Shown in pieces: positions 10,441-20,159 of a stretch of 64,000 nucleotides of DNA (position 1 is its first letter; each line of letters begins with the position of its first letter). The notes beneath the pieces were generated by a model. The model was not told the origin of the DNA and did not search any database. It saw only the letters and a program-made list of their open reading frames with translations. Position numbers and translations under genes: made by a program. The stretch spans positions 1 to 64,000 of the forward strand of contig SAQR01000031.1 of assembly GCA_004020365.1 (NCBI GenBank). Reading direction: 5' to 3'. The stretch is from Mesorhizobium sp. GTDB lineage: Bacteria; Pseudomonadota; Alphaproteobacteria; Rhizobiales; Rhizobiaceae.

Positions 10441-12531
10441 GTGCTTTCCCGAAAATTCCTGCGCCGTTCAGCCATCACCGCCATTTCCGTCGCTGGCCTC
10501 CTCACCCTCGCCGCCGCCACCCTGTGGCAGCTCGACCGCGCCTTTCCGCCGCCGCTGCCGGCGGCGCTGACGGTATCGACCGAAGTCCAGGACCGCGACG
10601 GCCAGTTGTTGCGGGCCTTCGCCACGCCGGACGGCTATTGGCGGCTCGCCACCCGCCTCGACCAGGTCGACAAACAGTTCGTCGACATGCTGGTGACATA
10701 CGAGGACAAGCGCTTCTGGGACCATCAAGGCGTCGACGTGCTGGCGCTGGCCCGCGCCGCCGGCCAGTTCGTGACCAATGGCCGTATCGTCTCCGGCGGC
10801 TCGACGCTATCGATGCAGCTCGCCCGGCTGACCGAACCGCGCGACAGCCGCAGCCTCGGCTCCAAGCTCAAGCAGCTGCTGCGCGCCCTGCAGATCGAGC
10901 GGCGGCTCAGCAAGCGCCAGATCCTCGAACGCTATTTGACGCTTGCGCCCTATGGCGGCAATCTCGAAGGCGTGCGCGCCGCCTCGCTGGCCTATTTCGG
11001 CAAGGAGCCGAAGCGGCTGACCGTCTCGGAGGCGGCCCTGCTCGTCGCGCTGCCACAACTACCGGAAAAGCGCCGGCCCGACCGCAACCTTTCAATCGCC
11101 CACGCCGCCCGCGACCGCGTGTTGACGCGCATGGTCGCATCAGGCCTGCTCGGCGAGCGCGAGGCCGCACGTGCCGCGCTCGACGACGTTCCCGCCATCC
11201 GCCGCCCGCTGCCGGCACTCGCCGCCCACGCCGCTTATGCAGTGCTGCCCAGGGCCGTCCCCGGCCAGAAGCTGCGGCTGACGATCCGCAAGAGCGTCCA
11301 GGAAGGGCTGGAACAGGTGGCCAGGGACGCCGCAACCAGGCTCGGCCCCCGCCTGTCCGTCGCCATGGTTATGGCCGACGCCCGCACCGGCGACATCCTC
11401 GGCGAAGTCGGCTCCGCCGACTATTTCGACGCCAGCCGCTCCGGCTGGATCGACATGACCAGGATCGTCCGCTCGCCCGGTTCGACGCTAAAACCGTTCA
11501 TCTACGGGCTCGCCTTCGAGCAGGGATTGGTGGCGCAGGATACGCTGATCGACGATAGGCCGACGGATTTCTCCGGCTATCGGCCGAAGAATTTCGACAT
11601 GGGCTATCAGGGCGACGTCAGCATCAGGCAGGCGCTGCAGCTGTCGCTCAACGTGCCGGCGATCAGTGTGCTCGACGCGGTCGGGCCGGCGCGGCTGCTG
11701 GCGCGCTTCCGGCAGGCCGGCGTCACGCCGATCCTGCCCGTCAACAAGGCGCCGGGTCTCGCCATCGGTCTTGGCGGTGTCGGCGTGACGCTGCGCGACC
11801 TCGTCCAGCTCTATGCCGGGCTCGCCAACGGCGGCAAGGCACACACGCTGCATGACGGCACCGAGCCGGCGAATGCCGAGCGCTCGACCGCGACCATCCT
11901 CGACGATCAGGCGAACTGGCAGATCACCGACATATTGTCGGGCGTCAAGCCGCCCGAGGGCGCCGCCCAGCGCGGCATCGCCTACAAGACCGGCACCTCC
12001 TACGGCTACCGCGATGCCTGGTCGGTCGGCTTCGACGGACGCTACGTGCTGGGCGTCTGGGTTGGCCGTCCCGACGCCGGCGCGGTACCCGGCCTGTCCG
12101 GCTATGTCTCGGCCGCACCGATCCTGTTCGAGGGCTTTGTCCGCTCTGGCCTGGCTGCCGTGCCGCTTCCAAGCCAGCCGGCCGGCGTCGCCAGACCCAG
12201 GCGCGACGATCTGCCGGTGACATTGGCGCGCTTCGGTTCTGGCGCCGACGGCTTGGTCCAGGCGACGCCGACCGAGCCCGCGCCGACGATCATCTTTCCG
12301 CCCGACGGCGCCCACGTCGATCTCGGCGCCACCGCCGCCGACGCCACGCCACTGGTGCTGAAGCTGCAAGGCGGCCGCGCCCCGTTCCGCTGGCTGGCCA
12401 ATGGCAAGCCGCTGGTCGGCATCGACCGGCGGCGCACCGCGACCTGGCAGCCGGACGGCGTCGGCTATTCGACCCTGACCGTGATCGACGCGGTCGGGCG
12501 CGCAGCCAGCGTGAAAGTGTTCGTTGAATAG
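10441..12531 (+). CDS. pbpC: Penicillin-binding protein 1C (bifunctional GT51 transglycosylase/transpeptidase)
   Basis: Inner-membrane peptidoglycan synthase. After an N-terminal membrane anchor come the GT51 glycosyltransferase motifs EDKRFWDHQGVD and GGSTLSMQL, the NLEGVRAASLAYFGK segment, then the transpeptidase motifs SxxK (SPGSTLKPF), SxN (SLNVPA) and KTG (YKTGTSYG), and the C-terminal beta domain specific to PBP1C. I start at GTG 10441 because it has GAGGGG seven bases upstream and is the first start outside the palindromic repeat. An in-frame ATG at 10426 and another at 10366 would translate repeat DNA. It lies downstream of the macroglobulin gene, the usual pairing, and the next gene follows at once. 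Confidence 0.94.
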   Translation: MLSRKFLRRSAITAISVAGLLTLAAATLWQLDRAFPPPLPAALTVSTEVQDRDGQLLRAFATPDGYWRLATRLDQVDKQFVDMLVTYEDKRFWDHQGVDVLALARAAGQFVTNGRIVSGGSTLSMQLARLTEPRDSRSLGSKLKQLLRALQIERRLSKRQILERYLTLAPYGGNLEGVRAASLAYFGKEPKRLTVSEAALLVALPQLPEKRRPDRNLSIAHAARDRVLTRMVASGLLGEREAARAALDDVPAIRRPLPALAAHAAYAVLPRAVPGQKLRLTIRKSVQEGLEQVARDAATRLGPRLSVAMVMADARTGDILGEVGSADYFDASRSGWIDMTRIVRSPGSTLKPFIYGLAFEQGLVAQDTLIDDRPTDFSGYRPKNFDMGYQGDVSIRQALQLSLNVPAISVLDAVGPARLLARFRQAGVTPILPVNKAPGLAIGLGGVGVTLRDLVQLYAGLANGGKAHTLHDGTEPANAERSTATILDDQANWQITDILSGVKPPEGAAQRGIAYKTGTSYGYRDAWSVGFDGRYVLGVWVGRPDAGAVPGLSGYVSAAPILFEGFVRSGLAAVPLPSQPAGVARPRRDDLPVTLARFGSGADGLVQATPTEPAPTIIFPPDGAHVDLGATAADATPLVLKLQGGRAPFRWLANGKPLVGIDRRRTATWQPDGVGYSTLTVIDAVGRAASVKVFVE

Positions 12532-12532
12532 A

Positions 12533-13255
12533 ATGCGCCAAGCGATTCAGCGAATTGCTTTTTGCGCCCTGTTGTCGCCTGCCGGTAGTACCACTGCCTT
12601 CGCCGCAGACCTCCCCGCCGGCTTCGTTCGGCTGGCCGACATCGATCCCACCATCCGGCAGGACGTCCGCTATGCCCGCACAGACAATTTCCTGCACCGC
12701 AAGGCGGCCGGCTACGACGCGCCGGTATGCATCCTCACCGGGCGAGCGGCGGAAGCGCTTTCCGGCGTCCAGAAAGCGATTGCCGCCGAGGGGCTGACGC
12801 TGGTGGTGTTCGACTGCTACCGCCCGGCGCGCGCCGTCTCCGACATGGGCGAATGGACTAGGGAAGGCGGACCACCCGACCCGCAATGGTATCCGGCGGT
12901 CAAGCGCAAGGACCTCATCGCCAAGGGCTATGTCGGCGAACTGTCGACGCATTCGCGCGGCTCGACCGTCGATGTCGCCATCGCGCGAGCCGACCGCAAC
13001 ACCGCTCCAAAACAGGCCTGCGGTGTATCAGATGCCGATACGCTCGATTTCGGGACCGGCTTCAACTGTTTCGACCCGATGAGCGAAACGGCGCACCGTT
13101 CGCTCGCGGGGGAAGCAACCGCAAATCGCAAGAGGCTTGTCGAGGCCATGCGCGCCGGCGGCTTCAGGAATTATGCCCGCGAATGGTGGCACTTCACGCT
13201 GGAAAACGAGCCCTTTCCAAAGCAGCGCTTCGATTTTCCCGTCACCGCCGACTAA
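12533..13255 (+). CDS. Secreted D-Ala-D-Ala dipeptidase (VanX/DdpX family, M15D)
   Basis: A zinc dipeptidase of about 240 residues with an N-terminal signal peptide (ending TTAFAAD). The VanX signature SxHxxGxxxD (STHSRGSTVD) gives two zinc ligands, and the later EWWHF gives the catalytic Glu and third ligand. An upstream Arg (DCYRPARA) matches the substrate-binding Arg of the family. The ATG at 12533 begins one base after the pbpC stop, so it is cotranscribed and probably coupled. A TTG at 12524 is a less likely start. In this setting it likely trims or recycles D-Ala-D-Ala released from peptidoglycan in the periplasm. A role in vancomycin resistance is not implied. Confidence 0.9.
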   Translation: MRQAIQRIAFCALLSPAGSTTAFAADLPAGFVRLADIDPTIRQDVRYARTDNFLHRKAAGYDAPVCILTGRAAEALSGVQKAIAAEGLTLVVFDCYRPARAVSDMGEWTREGGPPDPQWYPAVKRKDLIAKGYVGELSTHSRGSTVDVAIARADRNTAPKQACGVSDADTLDFGTGFNCFDPMSETAHRSLAGEATANRKRLVEAMRAGGFRNYAREWWHFTLENEPFPKQRFDFPVTAD

Positions 13256-13497
13256 ACGCTGGCCGCTGCCAATGCAATTCGCGCTCGCACTTCACCCAGC
13301 CATTGCGGAGGCGCGACCGGTCTCTAGATAGATCGCTTCATGAGCCCGGATTCCGCACTGCAGCGTTGCGAGGAAAGAATTTCCTCATGAGGCCAAAGGT
13401 CGGCGAAAAATTGCTTCACAAGGCCAAAAAAAGCAACATTGATTGCATCTAATTTCTACCAATTCAGTAGATTGAGGTGATCTCAACGGAGGCGGAA

Positions 13498-14526
13498 ATG
13501 ACCAATCCTCATTTCAGGAAACTGCTCGGCGCACTGGTTGCCACATCTGTCCAGTTCGGCACGCTCGGTTTCGCGTTTGCCGATACCACCATCCTCAACG
13601 TGTCCTATGATCCGACGCGTGAGCTGTACAAGCAATTCGACGAGGCTTTTATCGCCCACTGGAAGGCCGAGACCGGTGAGACGATAACTGTCCAGCAGTC
13701 GCATGGCGGGTCGGGCGCGCAGGCCCGCGCCGTGATCGACGGCCTCGACGCCGACGTGGTGACGCTGGCGCTCGAAGGCGACATCAACGCCATCGTGGAG
13801 AAATCGAAGAAGATCAATCCCGACTGGCGGACCAAGTTCGAAAACAATTCAGCGCCCTACACATCGACCATCATCTTCCTCGTCCGCAAGGGCAATCCGA
13901 AAGGCATCCACGACTGGGGCGATTTGGTCAAGGACGACGTCCAGGTGATCACGCCGAACCCCAAGACCTCGGGCGGCGCACGCTGGAACTATCTCGCCGC
14001 CTGGGCCTATGCCAATGCCAAGGATGGCGGTGACGAGGCCAAGACCAAGGAATTCGTCGGCAATCTGTACTCTCATGTTCCGGTGCTCGACACCGGCGCG
14101 CGCGGCGCAACCGTGACCTTCGCGCAAAAGGGGCTGGGCGACGTGCTGCTGGCCTGGGAAAACGAGGCCTATCTGGCGCTCGACGAGTTCGGCGCCGACA
14201 ATTTCGACATCGTCTACCCGCCGACCTCGATCCTGGCCGAGCCGCCGGTCGCCGTGGTCGACGCCAATGTCGATGCCAAGGGCACGCGAAAAGTCGCTGA
14301 AGCCTATCTGAGCTATCTCTACTCCAAGGAGGGCCAGACGCTGATCGCCAAGAACCACTATCGCCCGTCGAAGCCCGATTTGGTGCCGCCGGAGGACCTC
14401 GCTAAACTCCCGGAGATCAAGCTGATCACCATCGACGATCCGCTTTTTGGCGGCTGGAAGAAGGCGCAGCCTTACCATTTCGGCGACGGTGGTATATTCG
14501 ACCAGATCTACAAGCCGGCCCAGTAG
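13498..14526 (+). CDS. Sulfate ABC transporter periplasmic substrate-binding protein (first copy)
   Basis: 342 residues with a signal peptide ending at about FGTLGFAFA. The mature start has the sulfate-binding signature [12 protein letters not shown], and [14 protein letters not shown] is the second hallmark of the Sbp/CysP family. ATG 13498 has GGAGGCGG six bases upstream, which fixes the start. It heads the sulfate transport cluster, with the permease gene 32 bases after the stop. A second, diverged copy of the same family lies at 17877-18863. The protein should bind sulfate, and possibly thiosulfate, in the periplasm and deliver it to CysTW. Confidence 0.95.
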   Translation: MTNPHFRKLLGALVATSVQFGTLGFAFADTTILNVSYDPTRELYKQFDEAFIAHWKAETGETITVQQSHGGSGAQARAVIDGLDADVVTLALEGDINAIVEKSKKINPDWRTKFENNSAPYTSTIIFLVRKGNPKGIHDWGDLVKDDVQVITPNPKTSGGARWNYLAAWAYANAKDGGDEAKTKEFVGNLYSHVPVLDTGARGATVTFAQKGLGDVLLAWENEAYLALDEFGADNFDIVYPPTSILAEPPVAVVDANVDAKGTRKVAEAYLSYLYSKEGQTLIAKNHYRPSKPDLVPPEDLAKLPEIKLITIDDPLFGGWKKAQPYHFGDGGIFDQIYKPAQ

Positions 14527-14558
14527 ACCCAGTAAGCTAGATTTTAGATCAGGACGAC

Positions 14559-15410
14559 ATGACCACAGCACCCGCCAAGGCGGGGTGGCGGTTCAGACAG
14601 CCCAGCGTCATTCCGGGTTTCGGATTGACGCTCGGCTTCTCGCTTGCCTACCTCACGCTCATCATCCTCATTCCCCTGTCGGGGCTGATCTGGCGATCGG
14701 CCGCGCTCGGCTGGGCCGATTTCTGGGCGATCGCTACCGACCGCCGCACCATCAACGCGCTTGAAATCAGCTTCGGCACCGCCTTCATTGCCGCCATGGT
14801 GAATGTCGTCTTCGGCACGATCGTCGCCTGGGTGCTGGTACGCTACAGCTTTCCTGGCCGCCGCATCGTCGATGCCATGGTCGACCTGCCCTTCGCGCTG
14901 CCGACGGCGGTAGCCGGCATCGCGCTGACCACGCTCTACGCGCCGAATGGCTGGCTCGGCAGCCTGCTGGCGCCGCTCGGCATCAAAGTCGCCTACACGC
15001 CGCTCGGCATCATCATCGCGCTGATCTTCATCGGCCTGCCTTTTGTCGTGCGCACCGTCCAGCCGATCATGGAAGAGATCGACAAGGAGGTGGAGGAAGT
15101 GGCCGCCACGCTCGGCGCCAATCGCTTCCAGACCATCGCCAGGGTTCTGCTTCCGGGCCTGGCGCCGGCCATCGTCACCGGTTTCGCTTTGGCTTTCGCG
15201 CGCGGCGTCGGCGAGTACGGCTCCGTCATCTTCATCGCCGGCAATCTGCCCTACAAATCCGAAATCGCGCCGCTTCTGATCGTCATCCGGCTGGAGGAAT
15301 ACAATTATGCGGCGGCGACCGCGATCGCGGCGATCATGCTCGCCTTATCGTTCGTGATGCTGCTGGTCATCAACCTGGTGCAGACGTGGAGCCGCAAGCG
15401 CTATGGCTGA
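14559..15410 (+). CDS. cysT: Sulfate ABC transporter permease CysT (CysU)
   Basis: A 283-residue inner-membrane permease with about six membrane segments. The cytoplasmic EAA loop that docks on the ATPase is visible ([20 protein letters not shown], about residues 176-195). It overlaps cysW by 8 bases and follows the binding protein closely, as in other cysTWA clusters. RGVGEYGSV is typical of the CysT/ModB permease group. It should form the translocation channel with CysW. Confidence 0.95.
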   Translation: MTTAPAKAGWRFRQPSVIPGFGLTLGFSLAYLTLIILIPLSGLIWRSAALGWADFWAIATDRRTINALEISFGTAFIAAMVNVVFGTIVAWVLVRYSFPGRRIVDAMVDLPFALPTAVAGIALTTLYAPNGWLGSLLAPLGIKVAYTPLGIIIALIFIGLPFVVRTVQPIMEEIDKEVEEVAATLGANRFQTIARVLLPGLAPAIVTGFALAFARGVGEYGSVIFIAGNLPYKSEIAPLLIVIRLEEYNYAAATAIAAIMLALSFVMLLVINLVQTWSRKRYG

Positions 15411-16287
15411 TCCGGAGATCAAATCCTACGCACCGCACCACGAAAGCCTGTCGGCGGCGGTGACTGAAAGCCGCCCGGCGAAAGCCGTGCTGATGATCGT
15501 GAGCTTTGCCTTCCTCGGCATTTTCCTGCTGTTGCCGCTGATCGTCGTCTTCAACGAAGCCTTCGCAAAGGGCTTCAGTGACTATGCGGACGCGCTGACC
15601 AGCCCCGACACGCGCTCGGCGATCTATCTGACGCTGCTGGTGGCGGCGATCTCGGTGCCGCTCAACATCGTCTTCGGAGTCTCCGCCGCCTGGGCGATCG
15701 CCAAGTTCGAGTTCAAGGGCAAGGCTTTCCTGACCACGCTCATCGACCTGCCGTTTTCAGTTTCGCCGGTCATTTCCGGGCTGGTCTATGTGCTGTTGTT
15801 CGGCGCGCAAGGTCTGCTCGGTGCCTGGCTGAAAGCGCATGGCATCGTCATCCTCTTTGCCGTGCCGGGCATCGTGCTCGCCACCATCTTCGTCACTTTC
15901 CCCTTCGTCGCCCGAGAACTGATCCCGTTGATGCAGGAACAGGGCAATGGCGACGAGGAGGCGGCGCTGTCGCTCGGCGCCAATGGCTGGCAGGCCTTCT
16001 GGTACGTGACGCTGCCCAACGTCAAATGGGGGCTGCTCTACGGCGTTCTGTTGTGCAATGCCCGCGCCATGGGCGAGTTCGGCGCGGTGTCGGTGGTGTC
16101 GGGCCACATACGCGGGCTGACCAACACCATGCCGCTGCATGTCGAAATCCTCTATAACGAGTACAATGCCGCCGCCGCATTCGCCGTCGCCTCGCTGCTT
16201 GCGGGCCTGGCGCTCGTCACGCTGGTCTTGAAAACACTTCTCGAAATGCGCTACGGCGCCGAGATCGCCGCGACGCGCGGACACTGA
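15403..16287 (+). CDS. cysW: Sulfate ABC transporter permease CysW
   Basis: A 294-residue inner-membrane permease and partner of CysT. The EAA loop is [15 protein letters not shown] (about residues 185-199), and [18 protein letters not shown] is characteristic of CysW. The start overlaps the cysT stop by 8 bases, indicating coupled translation. Sixteen bases separate it from cysA. Confidence 0.95.
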   Translation: MADPEIKSYAPHHESLSAAVTESRPAKAVLMIVSFAFLGIFLLLPLIVVFNEAFAKGFSDYADALTSPDTRSAIYLTLLVAAISVPLNIVFGVSAAWAIAKFEFKGKAFLTTLIDLPFSVSPVISGLVYVLLFGAQGLLGAWLKAHGIVILFAVPGIVLATIFVTFPFVARELIPLMQEQGNGDEEAALSLGANGWQAFWYVTLPNVKWGLLYGVLLCNARAMGEFGAVSVVSGHIRGLTNTMPLHVEILYNEYNAAAAFAVASLLAGLALVTLVLKTLLEMRYGAEIAATRGH

Positions 16288-16302
16288 AAAAAGGGACGGT
16301 TG

Positions 16303-17337
<1,035 letters not shown>

Positions 17338-17343
<6 letters not shown>

Positions 17344-17387
17344 TCCGCGTTTCGGACCATGTCGCTGATAGTGTTGGTGTCCAGCAT
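17338..17387 (-). pseudogene. vapC toxin remnant (N-terminal PIN fragment only)
   Basis: An ATG at 17387 opens MLDTNTISDMVRNAD, the very conserved start of VapC PIN-domain RNases, whose first Asp is a catalytic metal ligand. After about 15 codons the similarity ends exactly at the cysA stop codon, and the frame then runs through antisense cysA sequence. A functional VapC is about 130 residues. The gene is therefore truncated, with a deletion junction at about 17340. It lies 8 bases downstream of the vapB remnant, the normal operon order. Confidence 0.8.
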
Positions 17388-17395
17388 GAACCGTA

Positions 17396-17628
17396 TTAAA
17401 AATTCTCGGATGTGATAGGCATATCGTCGATCTCGGGGATGTCTTCCTCGGGACCGAGCGGCCAGGTTTGCGGACCGGCTCGATGACCAAGCGGTCGCCT
17501 TCACGGCTGATCAAGACCTTTTCGCCGGGAAGTTCGAACTCGACAGGAATGCGCACCGCTTGGCTGCGATTGTTGCGAAACAGCTTCGCCTCTTTCGGTG
17601 GCGTTTTGGAATGGCGGTGCTGGGGCAT
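17396..17628 (-). pseudogene. Frameshifted vapB antitoxin (AbrB/MazE-type fold)
   Basis: From ATG 17628, preceded by AAGGGAG eight bases upstream, the frame reads a typical VapB: AKLFRNNRSQAVRIP then LVIEPVRKPG. After codon GGC at 17461 the correct continuation, LGPEEDIPEIDDMP to a TAA at 17396-17398, is in another frame. A small deletion or frameshift near 17458-17461 thus separates the DNA-binding half from the toxin-binding tail. Together with the truncated vapC this is a dead toxin-antitoxin operon. The unshifted frame runs on through the vapC remnant into antisense cysA, so a C-terminally altered DNA-binding protein could still be made. Confidence 0.82.
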
Positions 17629-17641
17629 GGCAATGGCTCCC

Positions 17642-17653
17642 TTGTATATACAA
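17642..17653. promoter_or_regulatory. Perfect palindrome upstream of vapB remnant, likely antitoxin operator
   Basis: TTGTATATACAA is a perfect 12-bp palindrome 14 bases upstream of the vapB ATG. VapB-family antitoxins autoregulate by binding AT-rich palindromes at this position, so it is probably the relic operator. This assignment is by position and symmetry only. Confidence 0.55.
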
Positions 17654-17876
17654 TGTAGATGCCAAACAGAGTCGCGATACAATTGTCTTGCCAACGCATG
17701 GGGACCGTTGCCCAGGTGTCCCTAAAGACTCTGCGTGAAAGAAAATCCTAGTGACGGCCCGGAATGGGAACATTTTTCTAGCGGTGACGTGGCGAATCCG
17801 TCCTACGTGTCTCGTCGCCCATCATGCCTTGCCGCTATGCTTCGGCAATAAGCTCAGTGCATTGGAGCCTGTTTTC

Positions 17877-18863
17877 ATGAAGCGATTTTTGCTTGGCGTC
17901 GCCACATTGGCCGGCCTGTTCCTGGCATCCTCCCAAGCCTGGTCGGCCGACAGATTGCTGAATGCGTCCTATGATGTCGGCCGCGAACTGTTTGCGCAGG
18001 TCAACAAGGCCTTCGTCGCCGAGCACCCCGGGGTGGCCATCGATCAGTCGCATGCCGGAACGTCGGCCCAGGCGCGTGCCATCGCCGAAGGCCTCGGCGC
18101 CGATGTCGTCACCTTCAATCAGGTCCTCGACATCGAATTCCTGGTCTCGAAGGGTCTTATCTCGGCCGACTGGCAGAAGGATTTTCCTGAAAACGCCTCG
18201 CCTTTCTATTCGCTGCCGTCCTTCCTGGTGCGCGCCGGCAACCCGAAGAACATCAAGGATTGGAACGATCTCGTGCGCGACGACGTCCAGGTGATCTTCC
18301 CCAACCCGAAAACGTCGGGCAATGCGCGCTACACCTACCTGGCGGCCACCGCCTATGCCAAGGAAGCCTTCAAGGGCGACGACGCCAAGGTCAAGGAATT
18401 CGTCACCAAGCTGTTCAACAACGTGCCGATCTTCGACTCAGGCGGGCGCGCCGCCACCACCACCTTCGTGCAGCGTGAGATCGGCGACGTGCTGATCACC
18501 TTCGAGTCGGAAACGCGCGGCGTCCGCAGGGAGTATGGCGACGACAAGTTCGAGCAGGTGACGCCTTCGGTCAGCCTGCTGGCGGAGTTTCCGGTGGCAA
18601 TCGTCGACACGGTCGCCGACGAGCATGGCACGCGTGACCTCGCCAAGACCTATCTCGACTTCCTCTACACGCCGCAGGGCCAGGACATCGCCGCCCGCAA
18701 CGGCCTGCGGGCTCGCGACGCGGCGGTCGCCGCCAAATACAAGGCCGAGTTCCCCGATGTCCGGCTGCTGACGGTCGAAGATGTCTTCGGCGGCTGGGCC
18801 AAGATCCAAGCCGAGCATTTCGCCGCCGGCGGCCTGCTCGACCAGACCTATGGCAGCCGCTGA
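17877..18863 (+). CDS. Sulfate ABC transporter substrate-binding protein (second copy)
   Basis: 328 residues with a signal peptide (MKRFLLGVATLAGLFL..QAWSA). The family hallmarks are LNASYDVGRELF and PNPKTSGNARYTYL. I chose ATG 17877, since the frame further upstream has no signal peptide. It is paralogous to the protein at 13498-14526 but clearly diverged. It has its own transcription unit, with the vapBC scar between it and cysA and a strong terminator after it. It likely feeds the same CysTWA membrane complex. A different preference, such as thiosulfate versus sulfate, is possible but cannot be read from the sequence. Confidence 0.93.
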   Translation: MKRFLLGVATLAGLFLASSQAWSADRLLNASYDVGRELFAQVNKAFVAEHPGVAIDQSHAGTSAQARAIAEGLGADVVTFNQVLDIEFLVSKGLISADWQKDFPENASPFYSLPSFLVRAGNPKNIKDWNDLVRDDVQVIFPNPKTSGNARYTYLAATAYAKEAFKGDDAKVKEFVTKLFNNVPIFDSGGRAATTTFVQREIGDVLITFESETRGVRREYGDDKFEQVTPSVSLLAEFPVAIVDTVADEHGTRDLAKTYLDFLYTPQGQDIAARNGLRARDAAVAAKYKAEFPDVRLLTVEDVFGGWAKIQAEHFAAGGLLDQTYGSR

Positions 18864-18886
18864 AGCAAGCAATCTTCGAACTGGAT

Positions 18887-18920
18887 AAGAAGGCCGGCTT
18901 TTGCCGGCTTTCTTCGTTTT
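18887..18920 (+). terminator. Rho-independent terminator after second sulfate-binding protein gene
   Basis: AAGAAGGCCGGC and GCCGGCTTTCTT pair around a four-base TTTT loop, followed by CGTTTT. The stem is GC-rich and long, and it starts about 24 bases after the stop codon. Confidence 0.85.
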
Positions 18921-19069
18921 AGCGCTCCGGACAGGTGATTTCCCGCACGTTCCCGGCGCGCCGTCCAAAACGTCACGAACAATCAACGTGTTTGTGCCTA
19001 CTGTGCCCTCGGACGGCTTGTTTCGCGAAACTGCATCGCGCAACCAAACGTCATGATTTGCACACAAAC

Positions 19070-19098
19070 AACCGCCAGATGCGGGCGGTTGGGGTTTT
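19070..19098 (+). promoter_or_regulatory. Hairpin followed by G/T run in leader of the Rrf2 regulator
   Basis: AACCGCC pairs with GGCGGTT over a 7-base loop and is followed by GGGGTTTT, ending about 19 bases before the regulator ATG. It could be a terminator for upstream transcription or an attenuator in the leader. Confidence 0.4.
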
Positions 19099-19116
19099 CA
19101 TGAACTGAAATCGGGC

Positions 19117-19566
19117 ATGCTTACCAAAAAAGGCAAATACGGCCTCAAGGCCCTCGTGCATCTGTCAGGCTTGCCGGTCGGCCAGCTCGCGTTCGTCAAC
19201 GACATTGCCGTCGCCAACAACATCCCGAAGAAATTCCTGGATGCCATTCTGGGCGAATTGCGCAATGCCGGCTTCGTCCAGAGCCGCAAGGGCAAGGAAG
19301 GCGGCTATCGCCTCGCCCGCCCGGCCTCCGAGATCAGGATCGGCCATGTCGTGCGTGTCCTCGACGGGCCGCTGGCGCCGATCCCTTGCGCCAGCCGTAC
19401 CCAATATCAGCGCTGCGAGGATTGCGACGAGGCGACATGCCAGGTCCGGAATATGATGCTGGAGGTGCGCCATGCGATCGCCGAGGTGCTGGACAATCGC
19501 AGTCTCGCCGCCATGCGCGACGCCGATAATGACGATTTTCCAGTCGAACTGACGTCGCAGATCTGA
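19117..19566 (+). CDS. Rrf2 family transcriptional regulator with four-cysteine cluster
   Basis: 149 residues. The N-terminal winged helix-turn-helix has the Rrf2 features KYGLKALVHL and KGKEGGYRLARP (about 58-70). Four cysteines follow at positions 91, 100, 103 and 108, in the region where IscR, NsrR and RirA carry [Fe-S] ligands. A redox or Fe-S sensing role is therefore plausible, but the spacing is not that of those three proteins. It sits just after the sulfate uptake genes, so control of sulfur assimilation is a reasonable guess. It has its own leader with a hairpin. Ligand and targets are unknown. Confidence 0.88.
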   Translation: MLTKKGKYGLKALVHLSGLPVGQLAFVNDIAVANNIPKKFLDAILGELRNAGFVQSRKGKEGGYRLARPASEIRIGHVVRVLDGPLAPIPCASRTQYQRCEDCDEATCQVRNMMLEVRHAIAEVLDNRSLAAMRDADNDDFPVELTSQI

Positions 19567-19602
19567 TCTGGCACCCTAAAGCGGGACGCGCAGGCGGCCC
19601 GC

Positions 19603-20130
19603 TCAGGAACTCGCCCGGAACAGCCTCACTACGTCGGCGACGATGTCAGCGATCGGGCGCGTTGCATCGATCGTCAATGCATTCTCGTCGGCTGCCGGCG
19701 CTTCGAGCGTGGCGAACTGGCTGTCGACCAGGCTTGCCGGCATGAAATGGCCGTGGCGGGAGCCGACACGCTGCTTTGCGGTCGCCTGATCGATTTCCAG
19801 ATAGAGGAAAACGATGTTTTCGGAAAAGCCGCGCAGACGCTCGCGGTAGCTGCGCTTAAGCGCCGAGCAGGCGGCGACGACGGCTTGCCTATCGCCCACC
19901 GATCCGGCAATGCGCCGGCCGATCGCGTCGAGCCAGCCTTCGCGCAATGCGTCGGTCAGCGGCTCGCCGCTTGCCATGCGCGCGACGTTTTCCGGTGGAT
20001 GCAGCCTGTCGCCCTCGACGAAGACATCGCCCAGCGCCGCCGCCAGCGCTTCGCCGACGGCCGACTTGCCACAACCGGCGACGCCCATCACCACGACGGC
20101 CGGTGCGGGCCGAATGCGCTTCCTCTGCAT
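19603..20130 (-). CDS. gntK: Gluconokinase
   Basis: A P-loop carbohydrate kinase of 175 residues. The Walker A motif GVAGCGKSA (about 16-24) and the following GDRLHPPENVARMASGEPL, DREGWL-like region and GSRHGHFMP are diagnostic of thermoresistant-type gluconokinases, which make 6-phosphogluconate for the Entner-Doudoroff or pentose phosphate route. It is the last gene of the ABC operon, 29 bases after the permease, which suggests the imported sugar is gluconate or is converted to it. ATG 20130 is chosen. A GTG at 20151 is an alternative. Confidence 0.9.
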   Translation of the reverse strand: MQRKRIRPAPAVVVMGVAGCGKSAVGEALAAALGDVFVEGDRLHPPENVARMASGEPLTDALREGWLDAIGRRIAGSVGDRQAVVAACSALKRSYRERLRGFSENIVFLYLEIDQATAKQRVGSRHGHFMPASLVDSQFATLEAPAADENALTIDATRPIADIVADVVRLFRASS

Positions 20131-20159
20131 TTGTGCTGGCTCTTCGTCCACGATGCGAG

